From Forficula auricularia (lineage: Eukaryota; Arthropoda; Insecta; Dermaptera; Forficulidae), in contig JALMQS010000137.1 in NCBI GenBank assembly GCA_024734495.1, forward strand, positions 620,001 to 684,000: a stretch of 64,000 bases of DNA. The letters run 5' to 3'. Positions 44,587 through 55,562 of this stretch are shown in pieces. Within the stretch, counting starts at the first letter, position 1. Every line of letters begins with the position of its first letter. The notes under the pieces are model-generated. The model did not search any database and was not told where the DNA came from. It worked only from the letters and a program-made list of their open reading frames with translations. A program made the position numbers and the translations under genes.

Positions 44587-44589
44587 TAA

Positions 44590-45470
44590 GCGTCTAAGAT
44601 ATATTTATAGGAATCCATTCTAAAAATATTAATAAATAAGAATGTGAAATATTTATTGAGAGGGATTCAACAGAGCTTATTGAAGGTACATTCTTTGCTC
44701 TTTTCTTCTAATTCTTTCATTTTCAATTTGGATTTTGCTACATTAACTTTTGATAATACTTTTAACTAAACCTTTGTTATTGTACAAAATGAAAATAAAA
44801 GAATCAAAAAATCGAGAAAGCTGATGTAATTGAATGTTGCTATGCTTTTTAGGCAATTGATTAAAGGGTCACTTTTGGGGATTCGGATCATGTCCTGTCA
44901 TGGAAAACGCTGAATATCTACAAATCTAGAGTTTTAGCAAAAAAGTAGTCGAAGTGAAAGTTCAAGTCAACAAAATTGCCTAGAGAATGAGACCCGAATC
45001 AAGTTTCTAGAATGGTTTGTATTTTATGAAAGAAAAACTGCAATTTTTTGATAAAAATTGCATTTATTCAAACCTTCCAACCTCGTTGAGGCACGATTTA
45101 CCGTTATACATTTAGGCTAAAACTTTGACAATCTCATTTTTTAGACAATTGGCACGTATTAAGAGGTCCGCTCCGAAGATACGGTGAAAAAATCTCCAGA
45201 TCCTTATGTGACTACCCTAGTTATCACGGCTAAGCGCTTCCCAGTCTTCAAGAACAGTTAATTGTATCAAAATTATTGCCTAAGACCAAATTTGTAGAAA
45301 ATTTTAAGTTCTACAACTTTTCTGATAACTCCAAATCTCATTTAGAGCAAGATATTTACAAAAATCTACAAAAAACAAAAACGACGACCTTTGACCTTGA
45401 AATTTTTGGACTCGTGGACATGAGATTATATGAGACTTGTGACCTAACATATAAAATACCACAATAAAGA
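44590..45470. other. Unassigned stretch
   Basis: The open frame at 45276-45467 is Lys/Phe-rich with no recognised domain. No RNA or repeat is seen. Confidence 0.3.
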
Positions 45471-45477
45471 TTTATAC

Positions 45478-45640
45478 AAGTTATTAGCAGACGAACGTGG
45501 AAGCAGGGAGTAGATGAGGCAATGACCAGTAGGCAACTACAAGAGCAAGACATCCTGGATAGAGAGAATTGGCGTGTTGGATGCGGAAAACGGCGCATGC
45601 TGTAGAACAAACCGCTTTATTATTATTATTAGCAGTAATT
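45478..45640 (+). pseudogene. RTE-like LINE ORF C-terminus and 3' tail
   Basis: The plus strand reads RTWKQGVDEAMTSRQLQEQD and ILDRENWRVGCGKRRML, then a stop and a TTATTATTATTATTAG tail. The W.qgv.eAM..R.L.e.d..DR..WR pattern is the usual C-terminus of RTE-type LINE ORFs, and the trinucleotide tail fits too. It is strongly 5' truncated. Confidence 0.7.
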
Positions 45641-45869
45641 TCGAAGTCAAGCCCTTTATTCACCTTATTTGACTGGATTATGGAAATGAGATATTGTTCA
45701 TGTTCTAAAAAACTAATTTATGTCAATGGATTGTCCATCTGTTTATATTTTTTAAAAATGACGAAGAAAATTAATTAAAATCGCCTAGCATTTGAAGGTT
45801 ATGCATTCATTTAGACAAGCCTGCTTGAATAAAGTATAACTTCCAGGCTCTCCTAACAAACAAGTCAAA

Positions 45870-46110
45870 TAATTGAAAGTTTCTTTTTGCCGAGAGTAGC
45901 AGAATTTTTATAAATTGAAGGAGACAATAGCAGAGTGTGTCTTCTGCTGGAAAAATAAATTTTTAATTTATTTATAACGAGTCTATAATTTAGAGAGCTT
46001 TTCTCTCTTTATCAGTCTATTACAATTGATTCACATGAATTGATGTCTGAAAGTGAGTTTTACACAGTGTATATAGTTTCGAAGTTTTGGCCTTCATCAT
46101 CAGTCTTTTT
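45870..46110 (-). mobile_element. Hammerhead family B arm with decayed motif, joined to family H
   Basis: The arm GCCGAGAGTAGCAGAATTTT, GGAGACAATAGCAGAGTG, TCTTCTGCTGGAAAAATAAA leads to a minus-strand motif (45978-46022) reading CTGATAA, A, GAGAG/CTCTC, TAAATTATAGAC: two core changes. Next to it (46072-46104, minus) is family H: CTGATGA, T, GAAG/CTTC, GAAAC. Confidence 0.6.
46072..46104 (-). ncRNA. Hammerhead-like motif, family H
   Basis: Minus strand CTGATGA, extra T, stem II GAAG/CTTC around GCCAAAA, GAAAC, TATATAC. It has a mirror partner on the plus strand at 46415-46445 (TTGATGA there). Stem I and the cleavage site are not convincing. Confidence 0.45.
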
Positions 46111-46180
46111 CAAATCATAAATATTATTGAAAGAGGAGACAGAGGGGAATGTCGCATTGGATTTCCTTCACTGACTTTTC

Positions 46181-46224
46181 AAAACCCTGAAGAAGGAGGG
46201 AATAGCCTCCGAAACGTCGGTTTT
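46181..46224 (+). ncRNA. Hammerhead ribozyme candidate, family A, fully canonical stems
   Basis: Stem I AAAACC (46181-46186) pairs with GGTTTT (46219-46224), 6 perfect pairs. Core CTGAAGA (46187-46193), one extra A (46194), stem II GGAGG (46195-46199) with CCTCC (46206-46210), GAAA (46211-46214), C, then GTC (46216-46218) with the predicted cut after C46218. Stem III is minimal: ACGT can pair only as A-T/C-G with no loop, or between two molecules. This is the type I layout described for Penelope-like elements, whose short stem III favours dimeric action. Role: self-cleavage of the element's transcript (inferred). Confidence 0.7.
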
Positions 46225-46579
46225 ATGAATAAAAAGATAGTGTTAAATTATCTTCTTCTTTTTTTGGACTGCCTCATCGATATCCACTTTATAAATATTA
46301 TTTTTCATAGAGTCAGTATCGCCTGGATATTGAAAATTTTGTTCTTTCTTAGCACAGACAAGCTGAGTCAAACAATGTTTGATGAAAAATAATATTTAAA
46401 ATTAAAAAAAGATTGATGATGAAGGCCAAAACTTCGAAACTATATAGTTTCAAACAAATAAATAATATATAAACATATCTATATTTAATATATATATGTG
46501 TATGTTTATTTGCATCAAACAGAGGACATCTTTGTTTCTCTTTATGATTCAATAAATCTGCTACTCTCAGCAAAATAAA

Positions 46580-47555
46580 AGCTTTTCACTTAGATATTTA
46601 AATTTTTTTTGAACCAAATTAAAATAAAATACTTATATAATTACAATATAAATAATAGAAATGAAAATTTTTACTTCAGCTCTCTCATACTGTTCACAAA
46701 ATCATGCACAATAATGCCTATTTTAAAAAATTTCTATTTCCAACAATAAAGTATCAGCCAAACTAACTGAACACAAAACTGACAAGTAATTTCAATATAC
46801 TGAATAATTTAATTTTGTCTATGTGATATAAAATAATACATCTTCTAAATATCTCAACACAAATATTAATGTAACACGAATACAGCTAATTTGTGTACTT
46901 ATACTTATGCTTATATCAATTTTTTGTTTATTTTAATAAACTCCTGAAATAGGACCTCCGGATTATATCTTTGTTACACCCTGTTTAGAGAAAATGATAT
47001 TTATTTTTTAGAGAAATTGATATTTATTGTATAAATAATATGTACAAAAATTAAATATACGAGTATAAAAATAATAATATTTTGATATCAAATAGGATGA
47101 TCGTCAAATGTGCTCATATTTTTATTTTAATTGAAAATTTTTAATTGAAAATCTCCGCTGCTTAATTAATTTATATACTAAAGGTTTAAAATTAAAAAAT
47201 TTAATTAATTTATAAACTACCTATAATATAATGCAATCATTAGAAAAGTTAATTTGATTTTTATGATTTCTGAATTCCTTGAGCTTAAACATTTTATTTT
47301 CAAGTTAATAGATTATAAAATGTTTATCTTTTTTAAAAAATTATCCTTTTTTCTTTTTTTTATTTAATTCGATATTGAAAAACCAATAAAAAATAATATT
47401 TTTTATTACTATTCAGGATTCGGTGGAGAAGTAAATGGTTTTTATTTTTACGTAGTATTTATTAGAACACAATTTATGGGAACGATGAATAAAAATTTTA
47501 ATAGGTTTTTATTTAGCAATACGGTTCATAAATAAATTGATATGAATTTGACGTG
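46580..47555. other. Unassigned AT-rich stretch
   Basis: No gene or repeat is recognised. Confidence 0.3.
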
Positions 47556-47754
47556 TAAGCCTTGACTTCCGATCCTGAACTTTACTGCCCAGTGAGCTGA
47601 ATGCTTCAAAACTAATAAACGAATTGACTTTTTCTCCTCAGGGCCACATGTGCTATTTTATATCTGCCTAAGTTCTCACACTACACAAAGTCTAACTCAA
47701 ATTCGGCTCGCATTTATGGAGAAAAAACATCATCCATTCTCTTACTAGGCAGGT

Positions 47755-47835
47755 TTTGAAAAGCCGGTCAAATATTTGATACGAGTCGTGCTTGAACTAG
47801 CTTGATTGGAAGGCAAGCTGACTCCCTATTAAATT
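47755..47835 (-). mobile_element. Decayed tRNA-derived SINE fragment (family with 49.2 kb)
   Basis: AGCCGGTCAAATATTTGATA, CGAGTCGTGCTTGAACTAGC aligns to AGCCGGTCAAATATTTACAG, TGAGTCGGGCTTGAACCCTC at 49.22 kb. Box B is mutated (GTTCAAGCAC on the minus strand). Confidence 0.55.
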
Positions 47836-48014
47836 AATTAAATAGAAATTTGAAATAATTTTCCCTGATTTCTTTTTTTACAGATTATTACATACCTAGG
47901 ATGTTTTAACTTTTTAATAAGATAAAATCAATCACATTTAATCATAGAAAGTGATTTTCAAACTTATCATACTTGTACTATTAACAAATTGATTCGACAA
48001 TTTGTCTATCACTA

Positions 48015-48787
48015 TCTATATATATAAAATTAAGGTTTTATCTGTACATTGCTCCAAATCACGCCAAATTTTGGTTGCACACGTTTCAAGCAAAGTTATT
48101 AACGAAAACACCCTCAACAAAATTCCTGTCTGTATGTCTGTCTGTTTCAGTGGTTTCCGCGAAAAGTTGCTCACGATTCACGTCAAAACGGCTGAAGGGA
48201 TTATTATGAAATTTCATATTTGTATCTAACTTTTAGCTATATAACGTTTTGATATTTTGACCCCAAAAGGGGGTTGGGGGCACACGAATAAAAATTATCA
48301 AATAACTCCTAAACTATTAACTCTACGGCAAATTTTATAATGAGCAAAGTTGTAGGAGATGTGATTTCTGACAACTTTTGTTTAAAAAATTACCCCAAAA
48401 AACCACCCAAAAAGGGTGGGAGGGTGAAAAATATGTAAATTCTTGCCCTTGGAGCAAACTCAACCAAATTTTGTATACATAAACTATGGGCCTCTAGAGA
48501 GCTAGAAATGCAAAAACTAACCACCCAAAATGGGGGGAGGGTCAAAAAATGAAAATTTTTGCTCTTGGATCAAACTCAACCAAATTTTGTATACATAATC
48601 TGTGGGTCACTAGAAGGCTAGAAATGTAAAAACTGGATTCGGAGGTGGAGTGATGATGCGGGGGTGGAGTGGGTTGTGGGTTAGGGCATGGTGCGGGGGG
48701 TAGGGGTGCTGGGTGGGTCTCGGAGGGGAGTGGAATGTGAGGGTGGGGTTCTTTGGTTGGGGTCCAGGGGGCGTGCCTTGCAGCTAG
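48015..48787 (+). mobile_element. Non-autonomous Helitron-like element, copy B (773 bp)
   Basis: It is inserted A|TCTATATATATAAAATTA ... CCTTGCAGCTAG|T. It shares order and text with copy A at 9.2-10.2 kb: GTTTTATCTGTACATTG, CAAATCACGCCAAATTTTGG, CGTCAAAACGGCTGAAGGGA, the CCACCC...GGGTGG patches and ATTTTGTATACATAA. The last ~130 bp are G-rich. No Rep/helicase. The open frame at 48002-48229 is non-coding 5' sequence. Confidence 0.75.
48650..48778 (+). repeat. G-rich block at Helitron 3' end, copy B
   Basis: GGGGGTGGAGTGGG, GGTGCGGGGGGTAGGGG and similar words; the same strand skew relative to the 3' end as in copy A. Confidence 0.65.
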
Positions 48788-49164
48788 TAAATATATAAAA
48801 ACGGGAACTAGATATCGTCGCCTTAGAGAGTAAACCTACTAGCTCACAACAAGAAAATTTTACAGGGGAAAGAAAAAAACAAAGAAAATTTAATATTGCT
48901 GTAATGGAAAAAACTATTTTTCACATTTTTTTTCTACAACTCGTAATTTAAGTAGCAATTTTACTTGGACGATGCTTCATCTTTTTTTCATTCGAACGGT
49001 ATTAATATGGTACTGAGGTCAATACGGTATTGAGAGACATCTCGACCAAAGATAGACGACTAGCAATTTTCGAGTGATATTATTTTCTGTCTGATTCAGG
49101 TTCTCTGGTTTATTTCTTCTTCAAGTGCCATATTCGATTCCGAGTATCCTTTCTACTGTAATTT

Positions 49165-49320
49165 TCCTGAGGAAAATTTTCACAGGGGTGGTTTACCATT
49201 GCCTTCCCTGAAGGGATCAGATCATAGCCGGTCAAATATTTACAGTGAGTCGGGCTTGAACCCTCGCTAGCTTAATTAGAAGCCATGCTCTATAACCATT
49301 AACCACTCGACAAACTTGAC
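49165..49320 (-). mobile_element. tRNA-derived SINE with a central-domain-like body
   Basis: Minus strand: GTCGAGTGGTTAATGGTTAT (box A region), GGCTTCTAATTAAGC (loop CTTCTAA, anticodon-like TCT), GGGTTCAAGCCC (box B), then CCTTCAGGGAAGGCAATGGT, AAACCACCCCTGTGAAAATT. The phrase GGCAATGGYAAACCACC recalls central domains shared by otherwise different animal SINEs, but I cannot name the domain with certainty. The A-tail is not seen. Confidence 0.6.
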
Positions 49321-49592
49321 TCCATGGTTTATTTAAATAAGGCATATATAATTATTTCACTTTAGACTTTTACGCTCATAGATAGAGACAATTTTATCCG
49401 AATTATAATTAATTTTGAGAATAAAACACAAACAAATTGTTTATTTGACACATTGAACTATTGAAAGTTTCCGAATCCGAGAATTCATTATTAACGAAAA
49501 TGTATGGAAATATCGGCTTTGCCAACTCAACGTTCTCAGATAGACTTTGACAAAAATAAGAGATCCATTTATTTGAATATTCTAGGTATATG

Positions 49593-50020
49593 TATATGTT
49601 GCAGTAAAAACCCGTTTTTTAGTAAGAACGGATTCTCACTAGTTAAAACGCGTTTCACTGAATATCTTTGTGTCAACTAGAGTTTACCGATGTTGGTTGA
49701 GTTTGGTTCGAAGGTCTAGAATCTTCATTTTTGACCTTGCGCCTCATTTTGCAGGTTTATTTTCAAAAAATTTTAAACAGAAATGTCAAAAATTACATCC
49801 TCTACAAAGTTGCTTATAATTTTTTACATTTTCGTTTAAAATTGTTTGAAAATAAACACCTAAAATGAGGCGAAAGTTCAAAAATGAAGATTCTAGACCT
49901 TTGAAGCAAATTCAACCAACATCAGTAAAAACTCTAGTTGCCATAAAGGTAATCAGTGAAACTCGTTTTAGCTAGTAAGAACCCGTTCTTACTAAAAACG
50001 GGCTTTTACTGCAACATATA
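49593..50020. mobile_element. 428-bp foldback with TTGCAGTAAAAACCCG ends
   Basis: TATATGTTGCAGTAAAAACC / CGTTTTTTAGTAAGAACGG at the left mirrors the right end. The inner parts CCTCATTTT and GAAGATTCTAGACCTT(C/T)GAA also mirror each other, so nearly the whole element is self-complementary. Non-coding. Confidence 0.75.
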
Positions 50021-50029
50021 TATTGAATA

Positions 50030-50910
50030 CATTTATATTTGTATAAATGAATGTTCAAAGATTGTAATGCCATTTTGACCTAAAGTCCAATTAAAAATTG
50101 TAAATTCAATTTTCTGTTATTTTGATTTTAAATTATTTAATTAATTTTATAAAAAGCAATGCCTTAAAGCAATTATTTTTCTTAAACTATATAATCGCCG
50201 ATTGGCTGATATGCAAACAAATTTACTCTAAGTCGGATTTATTTAAAATTGTGTAAGCTAACTGCCACGTAATATTTATATTTATATACCTACCTATATA
50301 CCATTAATATAATGATCCCCGTTTCGTAAATGTAAACATATTTTCAATTCCAAAGCGTACCTGCTAATTTTAAATCTTTTTTCAAATTTCCATTATTAGA
50401 CTCTTCAAGAAGTTGAAAAAGCCATTATTCTTAAGAGAAACGAAGGGGATAAAAGTCAATATTTCATAAGATTTTCAAATGGTTTTTATAAAAGCTTTAC
50501 ATTATGACATAAGAAGTCTCGTTTTTGAATGAATATAAAAGAAAAAGAAAGAAATGGGGAGGAAAACGTTAAAGAGAAAACAGCAAATAGAGACGAAGAC
50601 AGGATTTCCATCCAGATTGAATGTTATTTGATTGGAAAGTAAAAATCCCTAAGTTTATAAGTACTGAGCTAAAACAAATGTTTCCCTAAATAAGTCGAAA
50701 TGTTCAAAATTGATCTGGTATTAAATAACTAGTATTTAAAAAAGTTTGCTAACTTTAGCTTCTTCATCACTGGGAAATAGTACCCGACATCTGGGCTTAA
50801 AGGGCAGAATTGTTGCATTTCTAGGGAAGATAGAGAATATCAGGCCTCATTTTAATTTATGAAGGGGTTTAAATAAGAGACGTGCAGCTTTTATTTATTT
50901 CTTATTTATT
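50030..50910. other. Unassigned stretch
   Basis: No gene or repeat is recognised; 50400-50870 is slightly less AT-rich. Confidence 0.3.
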
Positions 50911-50916
50911 TATGAA

Positions 50917-51222
50917 CTCCCGCTAACGTTTCGGCTATTGGTTGTAGCCGAGGGGTGATCCGCGATTGGAAGTAGGTGTACACCTCTTTGGAAATATTTT
51001 GAAAGTACTTGGAAATATTTGGAAGTACTTGGAAGTATTTGGAAATAGTTGGAAATATTTGGAAGTACTTGGAAATATTTGGAAGTACTTGGAAATATTT
51101 GGAAGTAAGTGGAAATATTTGGAATTACTTGGAAATATTTGGAAGTACAAGTGGAAGTAGGTATACAGGATATTAGGTCGCGGTTCACCCCTCGGTTGTA
51201 GACTTCTTCAGAGCTAAACAAT
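50917..51222 (-). ncRNA. Hammerhead-like motif, family I, split by an insertion
   Basis: With the 248-bp insert removed and one TTGTAG kept, the minus strand runs AGCT, CTGAAGA, A, GTCTA ... TAGCC (one stem II mismatch), GAAAC, GTT, AGCGGG. The insert lies in the stem II loop (CAACCAA). Core bases are intact on both sides; the insertion would abolish folding as a compact ribozyme. Confidence 0.55.
50948..51195. mobile_element. Tiny TIR element carrying a 20-bp minisatellite
   Basis: The ends CCGAGGGGTGATCCGCG and CGCGGTTCACCCCTCGG are inverted repeats (17 bp, one mismatch), flanked by a direct TTGTAG duplication (50942-50947 and 51196-51201). Between them is a tandem array (50992-51150) of GGAAATATTTGGAAGTACTT. 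A 20-bp unit shifts frame each time, yet no unit has a stop in the used frames, which explains the overlapping open frames on both strands. They are not genes. Confidence 0.75.
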
Positions 51223-51229
51223 GACAAAT

Positions 51230-52030
51230 AATGTTTACAATATTAATTCGGCCTCATTTTGATATATAGGCCAAACGATTCAATTCAAGTGGCATGCAAG
51301 CAGCACTAGTGATGATGAATAACTTAAAAGCAGTGGTAGATCCTAAGTTTGCGAAAATCGGTTACTCTGGACTTGGTAAAACGTAAATCTTATATTATTA
51401 TTTACAGTTTAATTTTTGTTCTCATTATTTAATTTAAAAAAATAATCATAATTAAAATAAAGATATGAGTGTCTTTTTTATTAAGAAAAAAGAGCGAATT
51501 TTTTCCCAAAATCAACTGGTAGCATATAGTCTCTATCACGGTCACCCATCCCCGAACAATATTTACCACAGCTTTGGTAGTTCTTCGAAAACCAGTACTT
51601 TGAATATGTCAACTACGCAGTTTTTTTTAAATATAAAGTCATGATATGTGGCCCCGATTTCAAAAGTATTTTCTTACAGATACACTATAAATTAATTTGT
51701 AATATATAAATTTAATTAACTTAATTTACCCTCACTCCTTCCCAAAAAAACATTTAAAAAATTGTAAAAAAAAACAGAAAAAGCCTATGAATTTTTTAGT
51801 ATTTTTTCAACAACTCAAGCAAGTAAAAAAATAATAAAATGTAAAATTTCAATAAAACCGAAGTTTTTTAATAAGATCATCATTTAAACATTGTAATACA
51901 ACTGAATTAAATCAAAAACTCACAGTATTTACTAACTAAATAGATCAAAAGTAGTAGATGAGTTACTAAAGAATTAAAATGTTTAACTATACTTAATTTT
52001 TATTTTTTATTTTTGAGTCCCTCGTTAATA
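51230..52030. other. Unassigned AT-rich stretch
   Basis: Nothing recognisable. Confidence 0.3.
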
Positions 52031-52136
52031 CTTGACCTTCAACAGCCTCTTGGAACCGCCATGGCTGAATCGAGTACTTAGGGGAGGGAAGGGTGAGTGC
52101 TCGCAGGCAGGCAAGCAATAAGGCAGTCGAACTTAA

Positions 52137-52723
52137 AGGCCGGTTCACATGGAGCTTTTTCTCTTACTTGTTCCTAACTTGTTCAGCTAACTGTCAATTT
52201 GGAGGCATGGAGGGAGTCGAAATGACGTCACTCCAGACTGTCATAGTAGCATTCTTGCTTGATCCAAAGGAAAAGGCATGTTCTAAAAAAACAGTTTAGC
52301 TACTTGGACCGGGCAGTGGACAGCCAAACGGAAAGCATTATTTTATCACGTGGGTGATATTCGCATTTGCCAAATCAGCTGATATCACAGAAAAGCTGAT
52401 ATTTTGTTTCTCACTGTTCAACTCTTTACTTCAATGAATAAAGAGAATATTCCTTCCAAATTCGTCTACGATTGATAATTTCTGGAATAATATTATTGTC
52501 AGCCATTTATGTTTGCATCTGAGCTGAAACTAAAAGATGATAGACCAGCTACTTGGCTCAAATCATGCGCGCGCAACCTAGCCGGCTAACTTGAAAATTT
52601 TCTGAAAAAGCTTCGTGTGAACCCAACAGGGGAAAAATCAGCCTGACTGAACTAGCTTCAAATTGCAAGTAAGGCGAACAAGTTAGGAGCAAGTAGCAGA
52701 AATAGCCTTGTGTGCACCAGCCT
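52137..52723. mobile_element. 587-bp MITE, TAA duplication, AGGCCGGTTCACA ends (PIF/Harbinger-type)
   Basis: TAA|AGGCCGGTTCACATGG ... TGTGCACCAGCCT|TAA. The inverted repeat continues through TTTCTCTTACTTG / CTGCTACTTGCTCCTAACTT, about 50 bp with several mismatches. A 3-bp TAA/TTA duplication is the Harbinger habit. The internal open frame at 52093-52299 spans the border and is not a gene. Confidence 0.65.
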
Positions 52724-52729
52724 TAAGGA

Positions 52730-53860
52730 AAGAAACGGGACACTACTATGTCCGTATATTTGCCTGTCTTAACATTGTAGCGTTGGCCAGATACTAAACC
52801 ACTTATGTTGCCCGCGGTGTTCCAGAGGCTGGGCACCCCTGCTTTACTCATTGTAATGTTTAACCAAGACAAAAAATGTTGTAAATTAGAGTCCATTACA
52901 ATCACTCTGGATAATCATATCCTTTAGGAAAAATTTATATTAGCGTGGAGATAAGCCTCTCTGACTAGCCAGTTCGTTTTCATGCACAAAGATCATCTCA
53001 TCGCTACACAAAGGCTTAGAAAACACCCTCAACGAATGGAATAGAAAATTAATGATACCCTCTTTATAAACATTTGAATGTAAATATTATCTTTGACCTT
53101 TTACGGCACTAAATATAATTTTGAATATATTCCAAATGCAAATCGCCTCTTTTCAACTAAAATCTCTATTTTTATTAAGATTCGTACAGGGTAGAAAATA
53201 ATTTAATCCGGAAATTAAAAAAAAAATAGATTGCTAATAATTTTTATTTACTCTTAAGGTTACATTAATTCATTAACTTATTGAAATTGCCTTAAAGATA
53301 TTATTATAAATATTAGCTTTTTGTATATGCCGAAGAGCAATATTAATAAAAATAGTTAAAATAAAAATATAATCTATTATCATAAAGATAAATTGAAATT
53401 AGAAAAGTTAGGTACGGAAGTTACACTTCTAACGTGTGTACTAAGTGCACACACAACTATTTTTTTTAATGTCCACCTAACTTTATACCTATACATGAGT
53501 GCATAAACTATTCTATATTTAGTGAAACGACTAAAGAAATAGTAAAATTCTTAATTTCTCTTAAATTATTTATTTAAATTGAACATTTTGATTGAATACA
53601 TTTTATGGGTGACTCGTATATTAAGTACAAATGGTTGCCAAATGTTGTTGTTCACCGAGGCAAACAAAATTTCTTGCATAATAAAAGGCACGTAATCATT
53701 TGATAAGTTATTTTCTTTTCACAATGGACGCAATTTAAGAACGAGGTTTAAAATTAACTGAAGCTTGTATATCTTCGATAATTTGGACCATTATAGAACC
53801 GTTCCTCTCCCGTTTTTTATAGTTTTTGAAAAATAAAATCAATAATTTAATTCAAACCCT
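52730..53860. other. Unassigned AT-rich stretch
   Basis: 52740-52920 is fairly balanced in composition but has no clear reading frame. The remainder is AT-rich. Confidence 0.3.
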
Positions 53861-54056
53861 GGTGGGTCAGGTAGGCTAGGCGGTAGCATGTCAGCCAGCT
53901 AACCAAGAGGACCCGAGTTCGAATCCGGCTCGAGGCATCCGGCTAAAATCTGACCCCCGAGGTAGAGACAAATTTAAAAATAAAAATAAATAGTATCGTA
54001 GTGAGGCTTATGGCTAACATGGCCGAAAATCAAAAAAAAAAAAAAAAAAAAAAAAC
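53861..54056 (+). mobile_element. tRNA-derived SINE, copy 2, with perfect 9-bp target duplication
   Basis: The element is flanked by TCAAACCCT (53852-53860 and 54057-54065). Head GGTAGGCTAGGCGGTAGCAT, loop AGCTAA, box B GAGTTCGAATCC, body GAGGCATCCGGCTAAAATCT, GAGGTAGAGACAAATTT, ATAGTATCGTAGTGAGGCTT, ATGGC, GGCCGAAAATC, and a ~25-nt A tail. It matches copy 1 at 3.4-3.6 kb over its full length. The intact tail and duplication indicate a recent insertion. Confidence 0.9.
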
Positions 54057-54129
54057 TCAAACCCTCATTTGTGAATAAATTCGATTTTAAAACATTCAAC
54101 TCCTATTGCACTCAAGGTAAAAACAAATA

Positions 54130-54704
54130 GTCCAAGAGCTGGTGACACATTTTTGAGTACGGATTTAACCCAACTAGAAATAATTCGTAATAGTACCGTC
54201 TATGATAGTTGTACAAGGAATGGCCAGTCTGGCTGGTCTAAGCAGGTGGACCAGGTACTGCGCATGAATTGTGAAGCGCGGTAAAAAATACATATGCGTT
54301 AAAAAATATTTTGACCCACAATGAAATTATAAAAATTATAATTTATAGTCAATTATAAACATAATATATTCACTCCAGACCATTTGAGTGGTGGGACGTG
54401 GATCTAGACCACTTAAAGTGTATTAGCATCATGCTATTTTTGCATGTTGTAAAAATACACTTTGGGTGGTCTAGATCCACCTATATAATGATATATTATG
54501 TTTATAATTGACTATAAATTATAATTTTTATAATTTCATTGTGGGTCAAAAATATTTTACTTATGTATTTTTTATCGCACTCACACTATTACTTTTTATT
54601 CAGACCAACCAGATTATTCGCTATTTTAATATTAGACGGTACTAATACGGATTATTTCTAGTTAGTTCAAATCCGTACTCAAAAATGTGTTATCTCACTT
54701 GGAC
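54130..54704. mobile_element. 575-bp near-perfect palindrome (foldback), TA duplication
   Basis: TA|GTCCAAG ... CTTGGAC|TA. The inner arm ACAATGAAATTATAAAAATT, ATAATTTATAGTCAATTATA, AACATAATATAT is repeated exactly in reverse on the right, as is GTGGTCTAGATCCAC. The long perfect arms mean either youth or gene conversion. No coding sequence. Confidence 0.8.
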
Positions 54705-55111
54705 TAAAAAGAACCCACGGATTTTTCAAATGTTTCCACCTTTCTTGATCTTAATTGATTCAAAACTTGAAAAATACCTTCAATTTCCAAAGAAACTAAT
54801 TTTTAATCTTTCATCTACTATGAGAGATTTAATATTGTCTTTTTAAATGTTGTGCCATCTTCCAACCTAACAATTAAAAAAAATTAAATTCAGAGTCTGG
54901 AATTTGTTTACATTATTGACAGAGATGTACAAGACCTCGTAAAAAGTATCTGGAATACAAGATACTTTTACGTAAAGTATTTGATATATTAGATACAAGC
55001 TTACTTTTGTAAATGGTATTTGAAATACTGGTTACAAAATACGTATTTTCTAAATACTTTTTGAAAGAGAACATATTTTTATTAATCTTAAGGTTTATTT
55101 AGCTTATTATA

Positions 55112-55291
55112 TTAATTATGAACAGTGATCGAGTAAATATGAGAAAATATTATATTTTTAAGGTTACCTATAATTAAAACCAGTTCTTCAAACATTTTAT
55201 CAATCATTTTTCTTCGATGAGGTCTCATTATAATCCCCCCAAAAGAGAAAAGTCGCTCCACGGGGGCGAAACTCGGCAAACAGGTGTTATA
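55112..55291 (-). pseudogene. hAT transposase C-terminal dimerisation region, truncated
   Basis: The minus strand reads NTCLPSFAPVERLFSFGGII, then MRPHRRKMIDKMFEELVLII, GNLKNI, to a stop at 55112. P.s.apvERlFS.gg.i..p.R..l.....e.lvli..N is the hAT dimerisation signature. The upstream part is cut off exactly where the mariner-type insertion starts, and nothing coding resumes beyond 57.1 kb. Confidence 0.85.
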
Positions 55292-55562
55292 CAGTGTGGG
55301 GCATAAAGATCTACCACATTTTGAAGAGGTATACAAAATGAAAAAATTTAACTAGAAAAAACTGAATATATTTTTGAAAAGAACATAAATTAATAATAGG
55401 AATAACCATTCTACTTTGGATTTTTGACGTTTCGGTTATTATTAGTAACCATTGCTGAAGACATGGAGGAATCGACTTAAAATCAAAAATAGCCATCGTT
55501 TCTCATTGACTATTGAGATCAAACTTGAGTTGTTTACCAAAAAAGAATTTAGTCTTTTTGAT

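Noticed and set aside
50910..51227. Open frames of 64-105 codons on both strands with repeating WKYLEV / KYFQ patterns
   Set aside because: They are translations of a 20-bp minisatellite without stops, inside a tiny TIR element.
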